In this document: piece by piece, positions 21,014 to 31,464 of the stretch | Layout of the letters: each line of letters starts with the position of its first letter | Numbering within the stretch: position 1 is the first letter of the stretch | Source of the DNA: Euglena gracilis | Lineage: Eukaryota; Euglenida; Euglenophyceae; Euglenales | Reading direction: 5' to 3' | NCBI GenBank assembly: GCA_039621445.1 | Contig: CP154957.1 | Location: 37,852,654 to 37,916,653 of the forward strand | DNA length: 64,000 bases | Position numbers and translations under genes: made by a program | Notes under the pieces: model-generated | Databases searched by the model: none | Told to the model about the DNA's origin: nothing | What the model saw: the letters and a program-made list of their open reading frames with translations, nothing else

Positions 21014-21607
21014 GTGAAAATACAGGAACTTATTACTTTGTGGAAAGAGGGCCAACATCACTACATGCAGGCCACTCAGGCCTTTGCTCTGAACAAATCC
21101 ACATTCGATCGAGCAGAGGCCTGCCTGCAACACGGTGACAGGCCCTTGGTGGGTCTACTTGTTTTCTGCTTGGTACTTGCTACTTGCATCACAAGTTTCA
21201 AGTCTGAAGACAGATTTCACAGACATTTTGTCCTTAGATGCTGGTTTTCTTCTGAAACTTCCATCTTTGTTTCTTACCTTCTTTATTTGCTGTTCGACAA
21301 ATGTTCTTGGAAACCAAAAAATTCGGGGAGAAGTTTTTCAATCTGGCAAACGGCCCAAAATCTTGCATTTCACATTTTTTGCGATGTCATGGTTTTTTTT
21401 TTTGGGCCAGATGTGGTGGCCAGTTTTGGGCCAGTTGTTCTATCCAGTTTTGGGCTAGATGTGGTGGCCAGTTTTGGGCCACAGGATTCTCTCAGGAAGG
21501 AGTTGTTTGGGTGCCATTCTCTTGGAAAGGGGGGGGCAGAAAAAGCGTTTTGTTTCCGTTTTTTTTTGGGCAAAATATGTGTTGTTCAACGAGAAAAATG
21601 TCAGTAA
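21014..21607 (+). CDS. Repeat-borne small frame, unknown function (copy a)
   Basis: 197 codons, unrecognised. After a polar start come two hydrophobic stretches (LVGLLVFCLVLATCITSF and a segment near SIFVSYLLYLLF) that could be membrane helices; the last third is read through the minisatellite. The inverted copy at 46194-46859 stays open over the same part, with a one-codon in-frame length difference. Two open copies of a recent repeat are weak evidence for coding. Confidence 0.2.
   Translation: MKIQELITLWKEGQHHYMQATQAFALNKSTFDRAEACLQHGDRPLVGLLVFCLVLATCITSFKSEDRFHRHFVLRCWFSSETSIFVSYLLYLLFDKCSWKPKNSGRSFSIWQTAQNLAFHIFCDVMVFFFGPDVVASFGPVVLSSFGLDVVASFGPQDSLRKELFGCHSLGKGGAEKAFCFRFFLGKICVVQREKCQ
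21403..21484. repeat. WPKTGQ-type minisatellite, array a
   Basis: Three to four copies of a unit with GGCCAGTTTTGGGCCA, about 24 bp. Each unit is a small hairpin (TGGCC/GGCCA arms). Confidence 0.9.
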
Positions 21608-21930
21608 AATTTGACTGTGCCAAAAGTTTGTTTACTTTATTGACCTTCGTTTTTTTCACCTCCTCAGAAGTATGAGTTTTTAGGACGGAAAATTTTGAGG
21701 TTTTTTGTGAAAAAAGTTTTTTTCCATCAAAAATCACGTGTTTTGGGGTTTTATTTTTCAAAAAACTTTTCTGGGCAAAATCCCCGTTTTCCCGAAAACG
21801 GTGAAAATGTTGTGGTGGGTGTGGGGGGGGGGGTCGACTTACCCCCCCTTCCGGTTCTTCCGGCGCAGTCTTTTGGTGCTGCCGTCAAATATGTTGAAGA
21901 AATGTTCATCCACCCGAAAAATAAATAGCA

Positions 21931-23917
21931 TTGGACTCCCTGCAGGCGCACTCACGGCAATGCTGGAGCGTGCACACCAGGAAAAACCGAAGGGCAGGGA
22001 CGATTTCTTGATTTGACGCAACGAGTGGAGGGAAGCCGTGACTGCTTTTCGGAAGGAAGGAAATTTTTTTTTGGTCCGGCCGGCTGACAAGACAGACATG
22101 GGTCCGGCTTGACGGACGGCTGGCGAAAAAAATGCTTCGTCCGGACGGACGGCTGGGCGTCCAGCATTGGTCCGGCTGAAGAGGTCCGGACGGCTCGGAC
22201 GGCTAGCCGGCCAGCCGCCCCCATTCTCTGCACAGGCTGGAGCATCTTCTCCCCGTGTATTGGCAAGTATGTCAAGGTCACCAAACGTCGGTCCGGTGTG
22301 TCCCCCAGTCAGGTGCTCTTTTGTCTGACGATGAATTTCGTCCATTTTCGTTTTTTTTTCAAGATTAGCCGAAAAGAGTGCCTGATCACAAATTTCCTTT
22401 TCTGACTTTGAATCCGATGCTGGGGGAATGTTTGATACCCCAATGGGATGGTGGGGAATTGAGAGCTTTCCAGATCCAACAAGAGGCAGTGAAAAATCAC
22501 ATACAAGCTTGGAAAGGCGTTGTTCACCTGGGTTATTTAAGCTGGGGAAACAGGAGATCTCTCCCCCATTTTTCCACCCCCCCCCAAATTTTCTAACAAC
22601 TGTGACAGAAATCCCCTGTCTGCAACATCAGTTCCTCCGGGGCGGTGTGTGGCCAAGGACTTTAAAGCTCCAGAAGTTGGGACTGGTGAATGTGACAGGC
22701 TTCGATATTCCAAGACTCAGGATCACCTGGAGAATCGGCGACGCTGCGTGAGCCTTGGCTCACGGCTACCTGCCAATGTATATCTGCACACTTTGGTTGT
22801 GTTGCAGACAACCAGGGATTTTTGCCCTTTAGTCCCCCCCCCCAAAATCCCTGACCTGACGGGTGAGGTGAGGCTGGCCAAACTGGTGGAGGGTTGGCAG
22901 GGGCATCCAAAAAAAAAGTCCAACTACTCACCCTCAGTAGCGAAAGCACATGTCCCAGAACACTACATCGTATTGTTTGGTTTCCGTTGGAGGAAGAAAA
23001 TTTTCTTTGGCGCGGCTGACATGGCGTGGCGAGGGGGTCTGAAAAGGGGGGGGGGTAAAATGGCGTGGCGAGGGGGTCGGTGAGGGGAGGGGGGAAGGGT
23101 GTGCCGACCCCCCTTGGCTTTGGGTTAGGTCCTTGCCAGTTTGGCTTTTTGTGGTGTTTTTGGCCCAGGCAAATGAAAGCATGAAAAGATAAAAAATGTG
23201 CTATGCAGACCCGTTTTCCAAAGTAAAATTCCCACTTTTTGTCCTTTTGGCCGCCCCTTCCCTTCAACCGGAAACAAGAATTTTGGTTTTGGCGCATACA
23301 CCTCAGGCAGAAATTTTTGCCCTTCTCATTCTGGCTCCCCAATCGTTTATCGATGACTGACCTTCGGCAAGTTGATTGGCTGTCATTTAAGACGCATGCC
23401 GGCGGTTTTATACTGCGCACGGCTGCGCTTGTTTTAAACTGATTTAAACTAGTGTTTTAAACGACCGGTTTTTTACACGACCAACCCTGCCCCTACCCTC
23501 CGTATGCCCCTGCGTATACCCGCACCCTCCCCTCGTTTGTACAATTTTTGACGTTGCCAATGAGGTGCGCATCGCCCCCCCCCCTCTCCGCCTCCGAGGT
23601 TAGCCGAAGGCAGGTGAGGCCGGGTGCCTCGGTAGGAAGGGGAGTGTGGGCGGCGGGAGGCAGCCTGGCGCCTGTGCACCAGAATTAGCGAACTTGCCCC
23701 CCCTTCCGCTACTTTTTTTTACCTGTGTACTTCCCCCCCCAGGTTCTCTCTTCCTGATGTGTCATTCAAAAAAAAACTGCCGACCGCACCCCAAAAAAGA
23801 AAAATGAGCGCCGAGGCCATAGGCCTGCCCCCCCCCCCCCCGAGGTTGCAGATTTCGGGGCCCCAAAAAACCCCGGCCTCGGGCCCACGGGGGCGAAGCC
23901 TCCCCCCCCCCAGAAGC
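21931..23917. other. No recognisable gene; repeat pieces
   Basis: 22075-22215 holds GGAC/GGCTGG repeats. 22400-22900 has open frames on the plus strand that I cannot assign. 23019-23110 is a reverse copy of the ATGGCGTGGCGAGGGGGTC repeat from 18366-18643. 23400-23480 has several TTTAAA-type short palindromes. Confidence 0.5.
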
Positions 23918-24241
23918 CATTTTTGGGCCAGATGTGTTCGTCAGTTTTGGGCCACAGGTCATGGCCAGTTTTGGGCCAGATGTGCTGGCCAGTTTTGGGC
24001 CAGATGTGATGCCCAGTTTTGGGCCAGATGTGGTTGCCAATTTTGGGCCAAAGGTCGTGGCCAGTTTTGGGCCACAGGTCATGGCTAGTTTTGGGCCAGA
24101 TGTGCTGGCCAGTTTTGGGCCAGATGTGCTGGCCAGTGTTGGGCCAGATGTGATGCCCAGTTTTGGGCTAGATTTGGTGGCCAGTTTTGGGCCAAAGGTC
24201 GTGGGCAGTTTTGGGCCAGAGGCCGTGGCCAGTTTTGGGTC
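23918..24241. repeat. WPKTGQ-type minisatellite, array b
   Basis: About 13 units of 24 bp (GGCCAGTTTTGGGCCAGATG and variants). Frames are open on both strands. Confidence 0.95.
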
Positions 24242-24525
24242 ACTTCTCTCAGGAAGGAGTTGTTTGGGTGCGGTTCTCTTGGAAGGGGGGGGGGGCACAA
24301 AAGCGTTTTGTTTGCGTTTTTTTTGGCAAAATTTGTGTTGTTTGGGGGGCTTTTCCGTGCCGCTTGATTGTTTTTTCTCTGCCCCCCCCCCTCCGTCTTC
24401 CGGCGTAGTCATATAGTGCTGCCGTGAAATACGTTGCTAAAATTTGTATCCACCAGAAAATAGTCTCGTCTTATTGTGTTTATCCCGGCTGGGAAGAAGT
24501 TCCGGTTCCATTGAACGCGGCTCCT
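24242..24525 (+). repeat. Composite repeat tail, copy b
   Basis: Tail and end module shared with 21485-21930 and 30743-31080: TCTCAGGAAGGAGTTGTTTG, a G run, AAAGCGTTTTGTTT, then AGTGCTGCCGT and AGAAAATAGTCTCGT. The further module GATGTTGCGATTAAACC lies at 25400, separated by the A/T hairpins. Confidence 0.8.
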
Positions 24526-24529
24526 ACCA

Positions 24530-25375
24530 TAGTTGGCAACCTGTTTTTTTGGACTTTGTTTTTTTTGTTTTTTAATTCTAACAATGTTTTTTTTTAAAAA
24601 AACAAAAAAAAACGCCAACAAGGTTTTGCTCGGAAAATTTTTTGAATGCATATTTTCAATCATTTTTGGCAAGTTTTGGGGCATTTCTGCCAAAAATTTC
24701 CTTAAACAAAAAAAATGAAAAAAAGTCCTAAAGTTGCATTTTTTGCATTGTTTGAATGTTTTTGACCATTTTTTTGGCAATTTTTGAACTTAGTAGGATT
24801 CGAAGTACGGTTTGGGTCAAAGCCGGCAGTCAAAAAAAACAAAAAAAAAACGGTTTTTTTTTGGTTTTTTTTTGTGTTTTTTTTAAAAAAACAAAAAAAA
24901 CGCCAGCGGGGGTATGGTGGAAAAAAAATTTTCATTTTTTTGGGGCAGTTCCCAACATGATCTTGGAATTGTTGCATTTTTTTCTGTCACTTTTATAGCT
25001 ATTTTCTCAACCAACCTCTTTTGCCCATGCTTCAAAGGTCAATACAAAACCGAGGAAAGGGGGGTTGCATGTGTGTGGTGTTTTTTTTTTGAGTTTTTCC
25101 GTTGCCGGCGACTTGGCGCTTGATTCGGCCGGTTTTTTTAAAAAAACCGTTTTTTTTTTGCCGTTTTTTTTCAAAAAAAAACACGTTTTTTGTTGTTTTT
25201 TTTAAAAAAAAACAAAAAAAACGCCAGCTCTGGTTTGGGTGTTTCATAACGAGTTTTTTCAATGAAATTTTCCTTTTGTTTTTTTTGATGTTTTTTTTGG
25301 CGTTTTTTTAAAAAAAAACACGTTGTTTTGTTTTTTTTAAAAAAACAAAAAAAAAGCCAAGTATGGCTCCTACTG
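24530..25375. repeat. Cluster of T-run/A-run hairpins
   Basis: At least four successive units in which long T runs fold onto A runs (GTTTTTTTT with AAAAAAAAC). Most end in ACGCCA or AGCCAA followed by a short unique linker (24610, 24900, 25225, 25355). The same signature occurs singly at 11270, 28080-28160, 44040-44090, 44280-44335, 48845-48935, 52400-52430, 52680-52705, 53320-53370 and 58600. Confidence 0.85.
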
Positions 25376-25542
25376 CTCACCGTTGACACATCCGCCGGCA
25401 CGGATGTTGCGATTAAACCTGGCGAGCGCAGCCGCCAAGTGTACTAAAAACCGGCGAGGTTGCGCCGTGGTGACTTTGGAGATCAAGCGGTGAACTTTGG
25501 GATTTTCGGGGGTGACCCCCACCCCCCCCCCTTCATTGGAAA

Positions 25543-25761
25543 TACCCTCACCCCCCCCCTCAAAGTGTCCCTCCCCCCAAAGTGGCCAAAATTTTTGGCG
25601 AATTTCAGGTTACCCCCCAAAAGTGGCCATTTTCCTTTGGCGCCAAAGGCGCCAGAGGCCAAAAATTGACCCCCCCCCAAAGTTTCCCCCCTGCCGGAGT
25701 GGCCATTTTGGGGTCCCACGGTGCCCGGAGGGTGGCCACTTTGGGGGGGGGGGTGAGGGTA
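25543..25761. mobile_element. 219-bp MITE with TACCCTCACC termini
   Basis: Begins TACCCTCACC plus C run plus TCAAAGTG and ends CACTTTGG plus G run plus GGTGAGGGTA: an inverted pair of about 25 bp. The centre contains a GGCGCC hairpin (TTTGGCGCCAAAGGCGCC). The same sequence family forms the array at 50790-51360. Confidence 0.8.
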
Positions 25762-26170
25762 CATGGACGAACTTCACCGGTGAACTTCACCGGTGAACTT
25801 CACCAGTGAAGTTTCTCCATGAAATTTCTTTAGGGGCGGAGCCCTCAACCGCCCCCCCCCCACCCCTGCCTAACCTCCTTTGCCCTACTTTTAATTTTGG
25901 CGCTCTCCGGTAGGCAGTAAAAGAGGAGGCGCCCCCCTCTTTTTTTTCCCCAGCCTCAAAAATTGCCGAAGGCAGCACGCAAGCGGTCCGGGAAGGGAGT
26001 GTTGGCGGCGGCCCCTGGGGTGCGGCGCCAGGCAAGACAAAACACCAGAAAAAGAACATCCGCGGAACGTTCCGCTCTGCAGAAACTAGAGTAGGAACGG
26101 ATGACAAGGGTAGAAAAAGTGAAACCCAAAAAATTTTGGCACATACAAATGGAGCTTGAATATGTGAATT
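25762..26170. other. Palindromic TTCACCGGTGAA run, then composite-repeat module
   Basis: 25769-25812 contains three nearly palindromic units (TTCACCGGTGAA, last one TTCACCAGTGAA). 25890-25935 has GGCGCTCTCCGGTAGGCA, shared with 31115. No gene. Confidence 0.65.
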
Positions 26171-26171
26171 A

Positions 26172-27063
26172 AATCGGCGTTTGAGACGCCGGGTTCAGGA
26201 CAGAACCGGCGTCCCCCCCCACGGGTTTTACGGACGCCGGTTCTGTCCTAAAACCCGGCGTTAGGAACGCCGGTTTTGTCCAAAACCCGGCGTCCGGTTT
26301 TCATTCCTAAAAATGTCACCAAAAGTGCCCAAAAGTGGCCCTAAGGTGCTGGTATGACTGTTTCAACCATCTAGGACAATGAATTTTGCCATTTGGGGAC
26401 CACTAGGGTGGACATCCAAATTTGGTGAAAATTGGCCCAGATTTGGAAATAGAGTACCGTGCAGCGTGGAAAGATCTGATGACCACCGCTGGTCGTCTGT
26501 TGAAAAGAGCTTTCGATCGAGGGGTAACTTGGTACCCTAACGTTGCACGCAGCCCGAGATACGCTCGCGATCGTCGGATCGGCCAGAATCTGAGTCGACA
26601 TTCGTGGTGATTTTCAGTGATTTTTGGTTTACGATGCTTAATAAACCTTACAGAAACGTTTTTTCTCTTCGAATTAACCACCTGAGGGGTTCCGGGGGGC
26701 ACCAGAGTTGTGAAATTAGGATTTCCCAGTGACAGAAAGTAAGAGCTCCAGGCGGCGTGGCTGAATTTGGTGGTGATCGCCAGTCGTCTGATGAAAAGAG
26801 CTTTCGATCGAGGGGTGACTTTGTACCAGGACGATCGACACAGCCAAAAATACCCTCGCGATCGCCGGAATTTGGTGAAATGCAAAGTGGCATGACATTG
26901 CAGATAAGTGGTCGGAGATTGGTCCTGGGAGTGTCCTTTGACCGAAGGGTGGGGACGCCGGTTCTGTCCTGAACCCGGCGTCTCTAAAACGCCGGTTTAA
27001 ACAAGGGGTGGCGGACGCCGGTTCTGTCCAAAACCCGGCGTTCCGGACGCCGGTTCCGTCCGC
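26172..27063. mobile_element. Element bracketed by ACGCCGG hairpin clusters
   Basis: Clusters 26172-26296 and 26948-27062 each hold several hairpin units of about 27 nt (CGCCGGTTCTGTCC pairing through AACCCGGCG). The centre has two diverged copies of a dispersed repeat around GAAAAGAGCTTTCGATCGA (26503 and 26796). No gene is seen, so it would be non-autonomous if mobile. Confidence 0.55.
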
Positions 27064-27506
27064 CACCCCTTTTTTGTAGTAAAAGTCCCAAAGTGTTCAC
27101 GAAGCATTGTCGAAAATTTTTCTTTTTTCTCGACACCTTTTCTTGACATGTTCTTGTCTCACACCCAGTTTGGAAGGGGAGCTTGCAGGAGAGGGATGAC
27201 GGTGGTGGGGCGAACCGAGTCCACCGGCCAGTGGCACTGCCCACTGGATTTGACAGTCCGGGGTAGAGGTTATGTACGGGCTGGGCCCATGGTCCGGGGG
27301 TGAGAAGGTTAGGTGAACCCGCAATCAGCCATGTAAAGGCCAGGGTCCGAGGTTGTGAGGGCTGGGGTGAGGAGCGGCAGCACTGGGGGCGTGCCATGAT
27401 AGACTGAGGTTGCAGGGTGTCGTCCCTTCGGCATTGTTTCGGGTCCTGCTCCCACCGTACTTCGGGCGCGCCTCGTTGGGGCGGCCTTGTTGGCCACCTG
27501 CTTGAG
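27064..27506. other. No recognisable feature
   Basis: Unique sequence with unassigned overlapping frames on the minus strand. Confidence 0.5.
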
Positions 27507-27667
27507 ATATACCAACCACCTTCCCACTGGGACCCCAAATGGACAATATGGGGGGGGGGACAATATGGGGGTACCAAAGGAATTTCATTGGCCGAGCCAA
27601 AAAAAACCCCCCGTCGGCCGGGCCGAGGGACAATATGGGGGGGGGACAATATGGGGGGGGGGGGGTA
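27507..27667. mobile_element. GGACAATATGGGG MITE, copy 1
   Basis: Shares CCACTGGGACCCCAAATGG, GGTACCAAAGG, TTTCATTGGCCGAGCC and CGTCGGCCGGGCCGAGGG with 44461-44639. Pairs of GGACAATATGGGG cores lie at both ends of the inner segment. The left C-run terminus is missing here. Confidence 0.8.
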
Positions 27668-28173
27668 GGTCGTGTCTCAGCTGGTCTTTGGGACGATGCG
27701 GCGATATACGAGGAGTGCCACGTTTCAGCCAACGTCTTTGCAGTTCGAACAGAAGATGCTGATGCACATCTCCAAGGAGAGAGGCCAGGAAATCCTGAAA
27801 TTTGGCGATGTCGTTTCGTTCCTTCGAGATGTCCCTGGGTTCAGGCGATTTTTGCCAGTTGCAAATTTGCATTTCGCATTCAGCAAAGCGTTTCCTCACT
27901 TCAACAAGCTTGCCAAAATTTGATGTTCCCAGGTTTTGTGGAAAATAGGCTACAGAAAAATGTGTGTGTCATTTCGATGGTTCAGAAACTGCGTTGTGCA
28001 GGGCTGAGGCTTTGTTTTAAAACAAGTGTTTTTAAACAAGTTTTTTTCCTATTTGCAGTGTTTTATTTTAAAAAACACTCTTTTTTGAAACAAAAAACCT
28101 TTTTTAAACCGTTTTTTATTCATGAAAGTTTTTTTGCTTTGTTTTAAAACAAAAAAAACGTCACCCCTGGCGT
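27668..28173. other. Unassigned frames, then T/A hairpins
   Basis: An 83-codon plus-strand frame (27672-27923) is unrecognised; it may belong to the hAT remnant that follows, which I cannot show. 28020-28160 are TTTTAAAA-type hairpins ending AAAAACGTCACC. Confidence 0.4.
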
Positions 28174-28380
28174 TGTGGCAAATTCGCCAAAGGTCACCTG
28201 TGGTTGGCAATTCGTGCAATTTTGCCATTGGTTGTTGCATTGGTGCGGCTGTGTCTGACCATCCCTGTCTCCACCGCGACTGCTGAGCGTTCTTTTTCCT
28301 GTCTCCGCTGTCTAAAAACTTATCTCTGTTCGACCATTGGCCAAGCACAGCTTTGCCAACATGGGAATGGAAAGAAATGA
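28174..28380 (+). pseudogene. hAT transposase C-terminal dimerisation region
   Basis: 68 codons that read LTIPVSTATAERSFSCLRC and LKTYLCSTIGQAQL, the hallmark of the hAT family dimerisation domain at the end of those transposases. The frame then departs from the family after LCQH; a one-base shift restores a more typical continuation (ANMGMERND). No other hAT catalytic part is found nearby, and a hairpin cluster abuts the 5' side. It is a decayed fragment. Confidence 0.8.
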
Positions 28381-29671
28381 TTTTCTTTTTGCTTTAGAAT
28401 ATTTTCAAAAAAGTGCATTTGAATATGGAGGCTTTCCCATGTTTCCCTGTTTTGTGTTTTGAAAAAACCCACACTTTTTGGATGGTTCCGAGCCAAGGTG
28501 CAACAAAATTTCAATTTGGGGTTCCTCTTGGTTGCGATTTCAGGCAGTGTGGGCCTCGTCTTTTATCATTCGTTTAAAACATCGTTTTAAATCAGTTTAA
28601 AACCGTCGTCGAAAATCAAAAAGACGGGTTTTCGACAGTATGGAAAAAGACATAGGGGGCTGGACGTCTTGCCGGCTAACGGAGGCCATCCCAGCTTTTG
28701 CCCTGGGGAGCTTGCTTCACAAAATTCCAGTGTGGAGACGACTGGGGGCACAGTCCACGAGCTGAGAAAATTTTGTGTTCGCAGTTAAGAAAGAGTCCAG
28801 CCGAAGCCCTCGTCATGTTCAGAAAAGGGTGCAAAAATCTTCTTCCCGCTTCCGCCGCCTTGGGATCCCAGTTTCTTCCGAAAAAGTTTTTTCACCGAAA
28901 ATCCCTTGAAACCCAAGCTGTACGGGCTGTAGGGGGGGGGGGCTAAAAAATGGCGCCGCAGGAAAGCACTGGTGGGGGGGGGGGGTGGAACCCCCCAGAT
29001 TGAGGTGATTCCCGTACAACCCCGCCTAACACTGGGGGGGGGGGGTGTTTTCAAAACATACTCCAAGAAGAAAACCCTTTTGACATGAAAATTTCAGGAA
29101 AGGCTGGAAACACAAGCAAAAGAGAAAACCAATAAAGAAAGCAAAAAAGAAAGTGCGCAATTTACAACAACAGAGTCCTATGTTTTTTCTGAAAACACCA
29201 CAGGACCCTGACAACAGCTGCCAATACCTTCACTTCTTCTTCTTCTTTTGTAACTTCTTTGACTAAAACTTCACATTAACTTCACATTCAACACGTGGAA
29301 CCTGTGAGTGGAAGAATCACACATGAAACACAACATGGATGACAGACAAATGGGACGGAAAAAAAGAACATTGGCAAATCTAGCAAAGTTCCAGAATGAA
29401 GCCACAATGCCAGGTGAAAACACTCCTAAAACACGGGTCAAAGACAGAGCTGCAGCAAGTGTTCTCTGTGAAATGGAAGCAAATGTTCCTTCATGTAAAA
29501 CTCCACCAGAAAACCATATGGACCGCCAGAAAATGATAGAAAAACAGAACGCACAATGGAAGGCCTGCCACACAAGAGGGTGGCATAGCTGGCGTTTTTT
29601 TTTTGTTTTTTTTTGTTTTTTATTAAAAAAAACGGGCAAAAAAAACGGCAAAAAAAAACAAAGGGGAAAAT
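28381..29671. other. No firm gene; one polar frame
   Basis: 28560-28640 has TTTAAAAC palindromic pieces. 28930-29046 has several G runs. A plus-strand frame 29308-29673 (121 codons, rich in Lys, Glu, Asn, Met) is unrecognised and ends in T/A hairpins; its reverse frame is also open. I cannot support it as a gene. Confidence 0.4.
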
Positions 29672-29850
29672 GATGGTCCAAATTTTGCCTTTGATCGCAA
29701 GGGTGAACCAATCTTAGCTCAAAACCAATACTTTTGGTTGTCTTCAACAAGTATGGTCAAAATAGGGCATTTATCTGCCATTTTGGCTTGAAACCATTCC
29801 AAACTAACTTGAAACATCCCAAATTTGGTGTCTTTCTCTGACCGAGGAGC
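29672..29850 (+). repeat. Dispersed repeat GATGGTCCAAATTTTGCC
   Basis: Close copies at 53043-53270 and 59226-59455. In this copy a T/A hairpin abuts its left edge; in the other two a GACGCGGGGG array does. The conserved piece can be read DGPNFAFDRKGEPILAQ. Confidence 0.85.
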
Positions 29851-29861
29851 TGGGGTATCTG

Positions 29862-30030
29862 GCTAGCCGCGGCTGGCCGCGGCTGGCCGCGGCTGGCTGG
29901 CTGGCAAAAAAAAGGAGGAGGTCTGGCCAGCCATGGCCAGCCACGGCTGGCTTGGTGGATTTAAAGGAGGAGGAGGTCTAGCTGGCTTCAGTGTTGAGGA
30001 TCTGAAAGAGGAGGAGGAGGTCTGGCTGGC
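29862..30030. repeat. GCGGCTGGCC / GGAGGAGGTCT repeats
   Basis: Tandem GGCTGGCCGC units, then three GGAGGAGGTC-type blocks interspersed with TGGCTGGC. Member of the family described at 20474-20760. Confidence 0.85.
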
Positions 30031-30229
30031 GGCGATGGGAAATTAGCCGAAAACCCCGCGATCCGGGAAATTCCTGATTCAGGGTGTTCACTGCACTTTC
30101 AACACTTTCAACAACTTTAATTTTCTGTCACAAAATGTCAGACCTGCAGTACAGAGTCATTTGACCTGGGCAAAGGCGCTGTTGGAGATGATTATATGGT
30201 GCTGAGCACACTAGTGCTGTACACACGTG

Positions 30230-31180
30230 GCTTGAGGTGAAATGAACTGATTGGAAGGAGTTTGCTGGAGACTAATCTGGACAAACTGCTACATTATGTT
30301 GGGAATGTCTATCTTGTGTGTTTTCTGATTCCTGTTGCTGTGCCTAAAAATTCGAAGGTTTTTGTCTGTCCTTTTTTTTTTGTAATGTCATTGTATTCTG
30401 GTTTGTTTTTCAATGGTTTGATTCACATCTTGTGGCCATTTTTGGGCCAGATGTGCTGGCCAGTTTTGGGCCAGATGTGATGCCCAGTTTTTGGGCCAGA
30501 TGTGGTGGCCAGTTTTGGGCCAAAGGTCGTGGCCAGTTTTGGGCCAAAGGTCGTGGCCAGTTTTGGGCCACAGGTCGTGGCCAAATTTGGTGGCCAGTTT
30601 TGGGCCAAAGGTCGTGGCCAGTTTTGGGCCAAAGGTCGTGGCCAGTTTTGGGCCACAGGTCGTGGCCAAATTTGGTGGCCAGTTTTGGGCCAAAGGTCGT
30701 GGCCAGTTTTGGGCCAAAGGTCGTGGCCGGTTTTGGGCCACTTCTCTCAGGAAGGAGTTGTTTGGGTACGGTTTTCTTGGAAAGGGGGGGCGGCACAAAA
30801 GCGTTTTGTTTGCGTTTTTTTGGGGGGGCTTTTCGTCCGCTTTGCGTTTTGTGTTGTTTGGGCCGCTTGGTTGTTTTTTATCTGCCCCCTCCGTCTTCGG
30901 GCGTAGTCATACAGTGCTGCCGTCAAATGCGTTGCTCAAATTTGTATGCACCCAGAAAATAGTCTCGTTTTATTGTGTTGATCCCGGCTGGGAAGTACTT
31001 CCGGTTCCGTTGACCGCGACACGGATGTTGCGATTAAACCCGGCGAGCGGAGCCGTCGAGCGTACTGAAAACCGGCGAGGTTTCGCCGTGGTGACTTTGC
31101 CCTCCTTTTTAATTTTGGCGCTCTCCGGTAGGCACTAAAAGAGGAGGAGGCGCCCCAGCCGCGGCCAGCCACGGCTAGCC
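30230..31180 (+). repeat. Composite repeat, copy c
   Basis: The left part (30230-30350) matches 57780-57930 in reverse orientation (GGAAGGAG, GTGTTTTCTG, TTCCTGTTGCTG). It is followed by array c, the tail, the end module and the GGCGCTCTCCGGTAGGCA module. It links the array families of the left half to those in the duplicated units. Confidence 0.75.
30434..30742. repeat. WPKTGQ-type minisatellite, array c
   Basis: About 13 units, with a duplicated block (two AAGGTCGTGG units, CACAGGTCGTGG, AAATTTGGTGG) showing a higher-order repeat. Confidence 0.95.
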
Positions 31181-31464
31181 GTGGCTGGTGGCTGGGAGAA
31201 AAGAGGAGGAGGAGGTCTGGCCGGTGGCTGGCGAAAAAAAGAGAAGGAGGAGGTCTGACTGGTATCTGGCTGGCCGTGGGGACCCCAGCTCCCTTGAACT
31301 CTCTGTACTTGAATTTTTCATCAACAAATTGAATAACCTTGACCCCACCAGGGCTTTTAGGTGCTGTGTTGTTTCACGTTGAATGCCGAAAATCAGGCAT
31401 CACCAATAACTCGCGAACATTTCGTGCACAATCGTGAACACCAAAATGCGCAGGTCACCCTTTG
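31181..31464. other. Repeat edge and 5' junction of LINE A
   Basis: GGCTGGC/GGAGGAGG repeats to about 31275; GGGGACCCCAGCTCCCT recurs inverted near 45360. The rest is unique sequence up to the LINE A junction. Confidence 0.5.

Larger units (their letters stand above)
20765..21930 (+). repeat. Composite repeat, copy a (tRNA-like head, minisatellite)
   Basis: Aligns along its length with 45876-47105 on the opposite strand. Order: tRNA-like remnant (20851), a 600-bp body holding a small frame, three WPKTGQ-type minisatellite units, a conserved tail (CTCTCAGGAAGGAGTTGTTT), and an end module (GTGCTGCCGTCAAATATGTT). The tail also follows the arrays at 24242 and 30740; the end module recurs at 24416 and 30915. 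Confidence 0.8.

Noticed and set aside
23918-24241. CRISPR-like regular repeats
   Set aside because: Units are contiguous degenerate minisatellite copies with no unique spacers, in a eukaryotic setting.
29308-29673. 121-codon Lys/Glu-rich protein
   Set aside because: Reverse frame equally open, ends in a T/A hairpin, no relative in the window.
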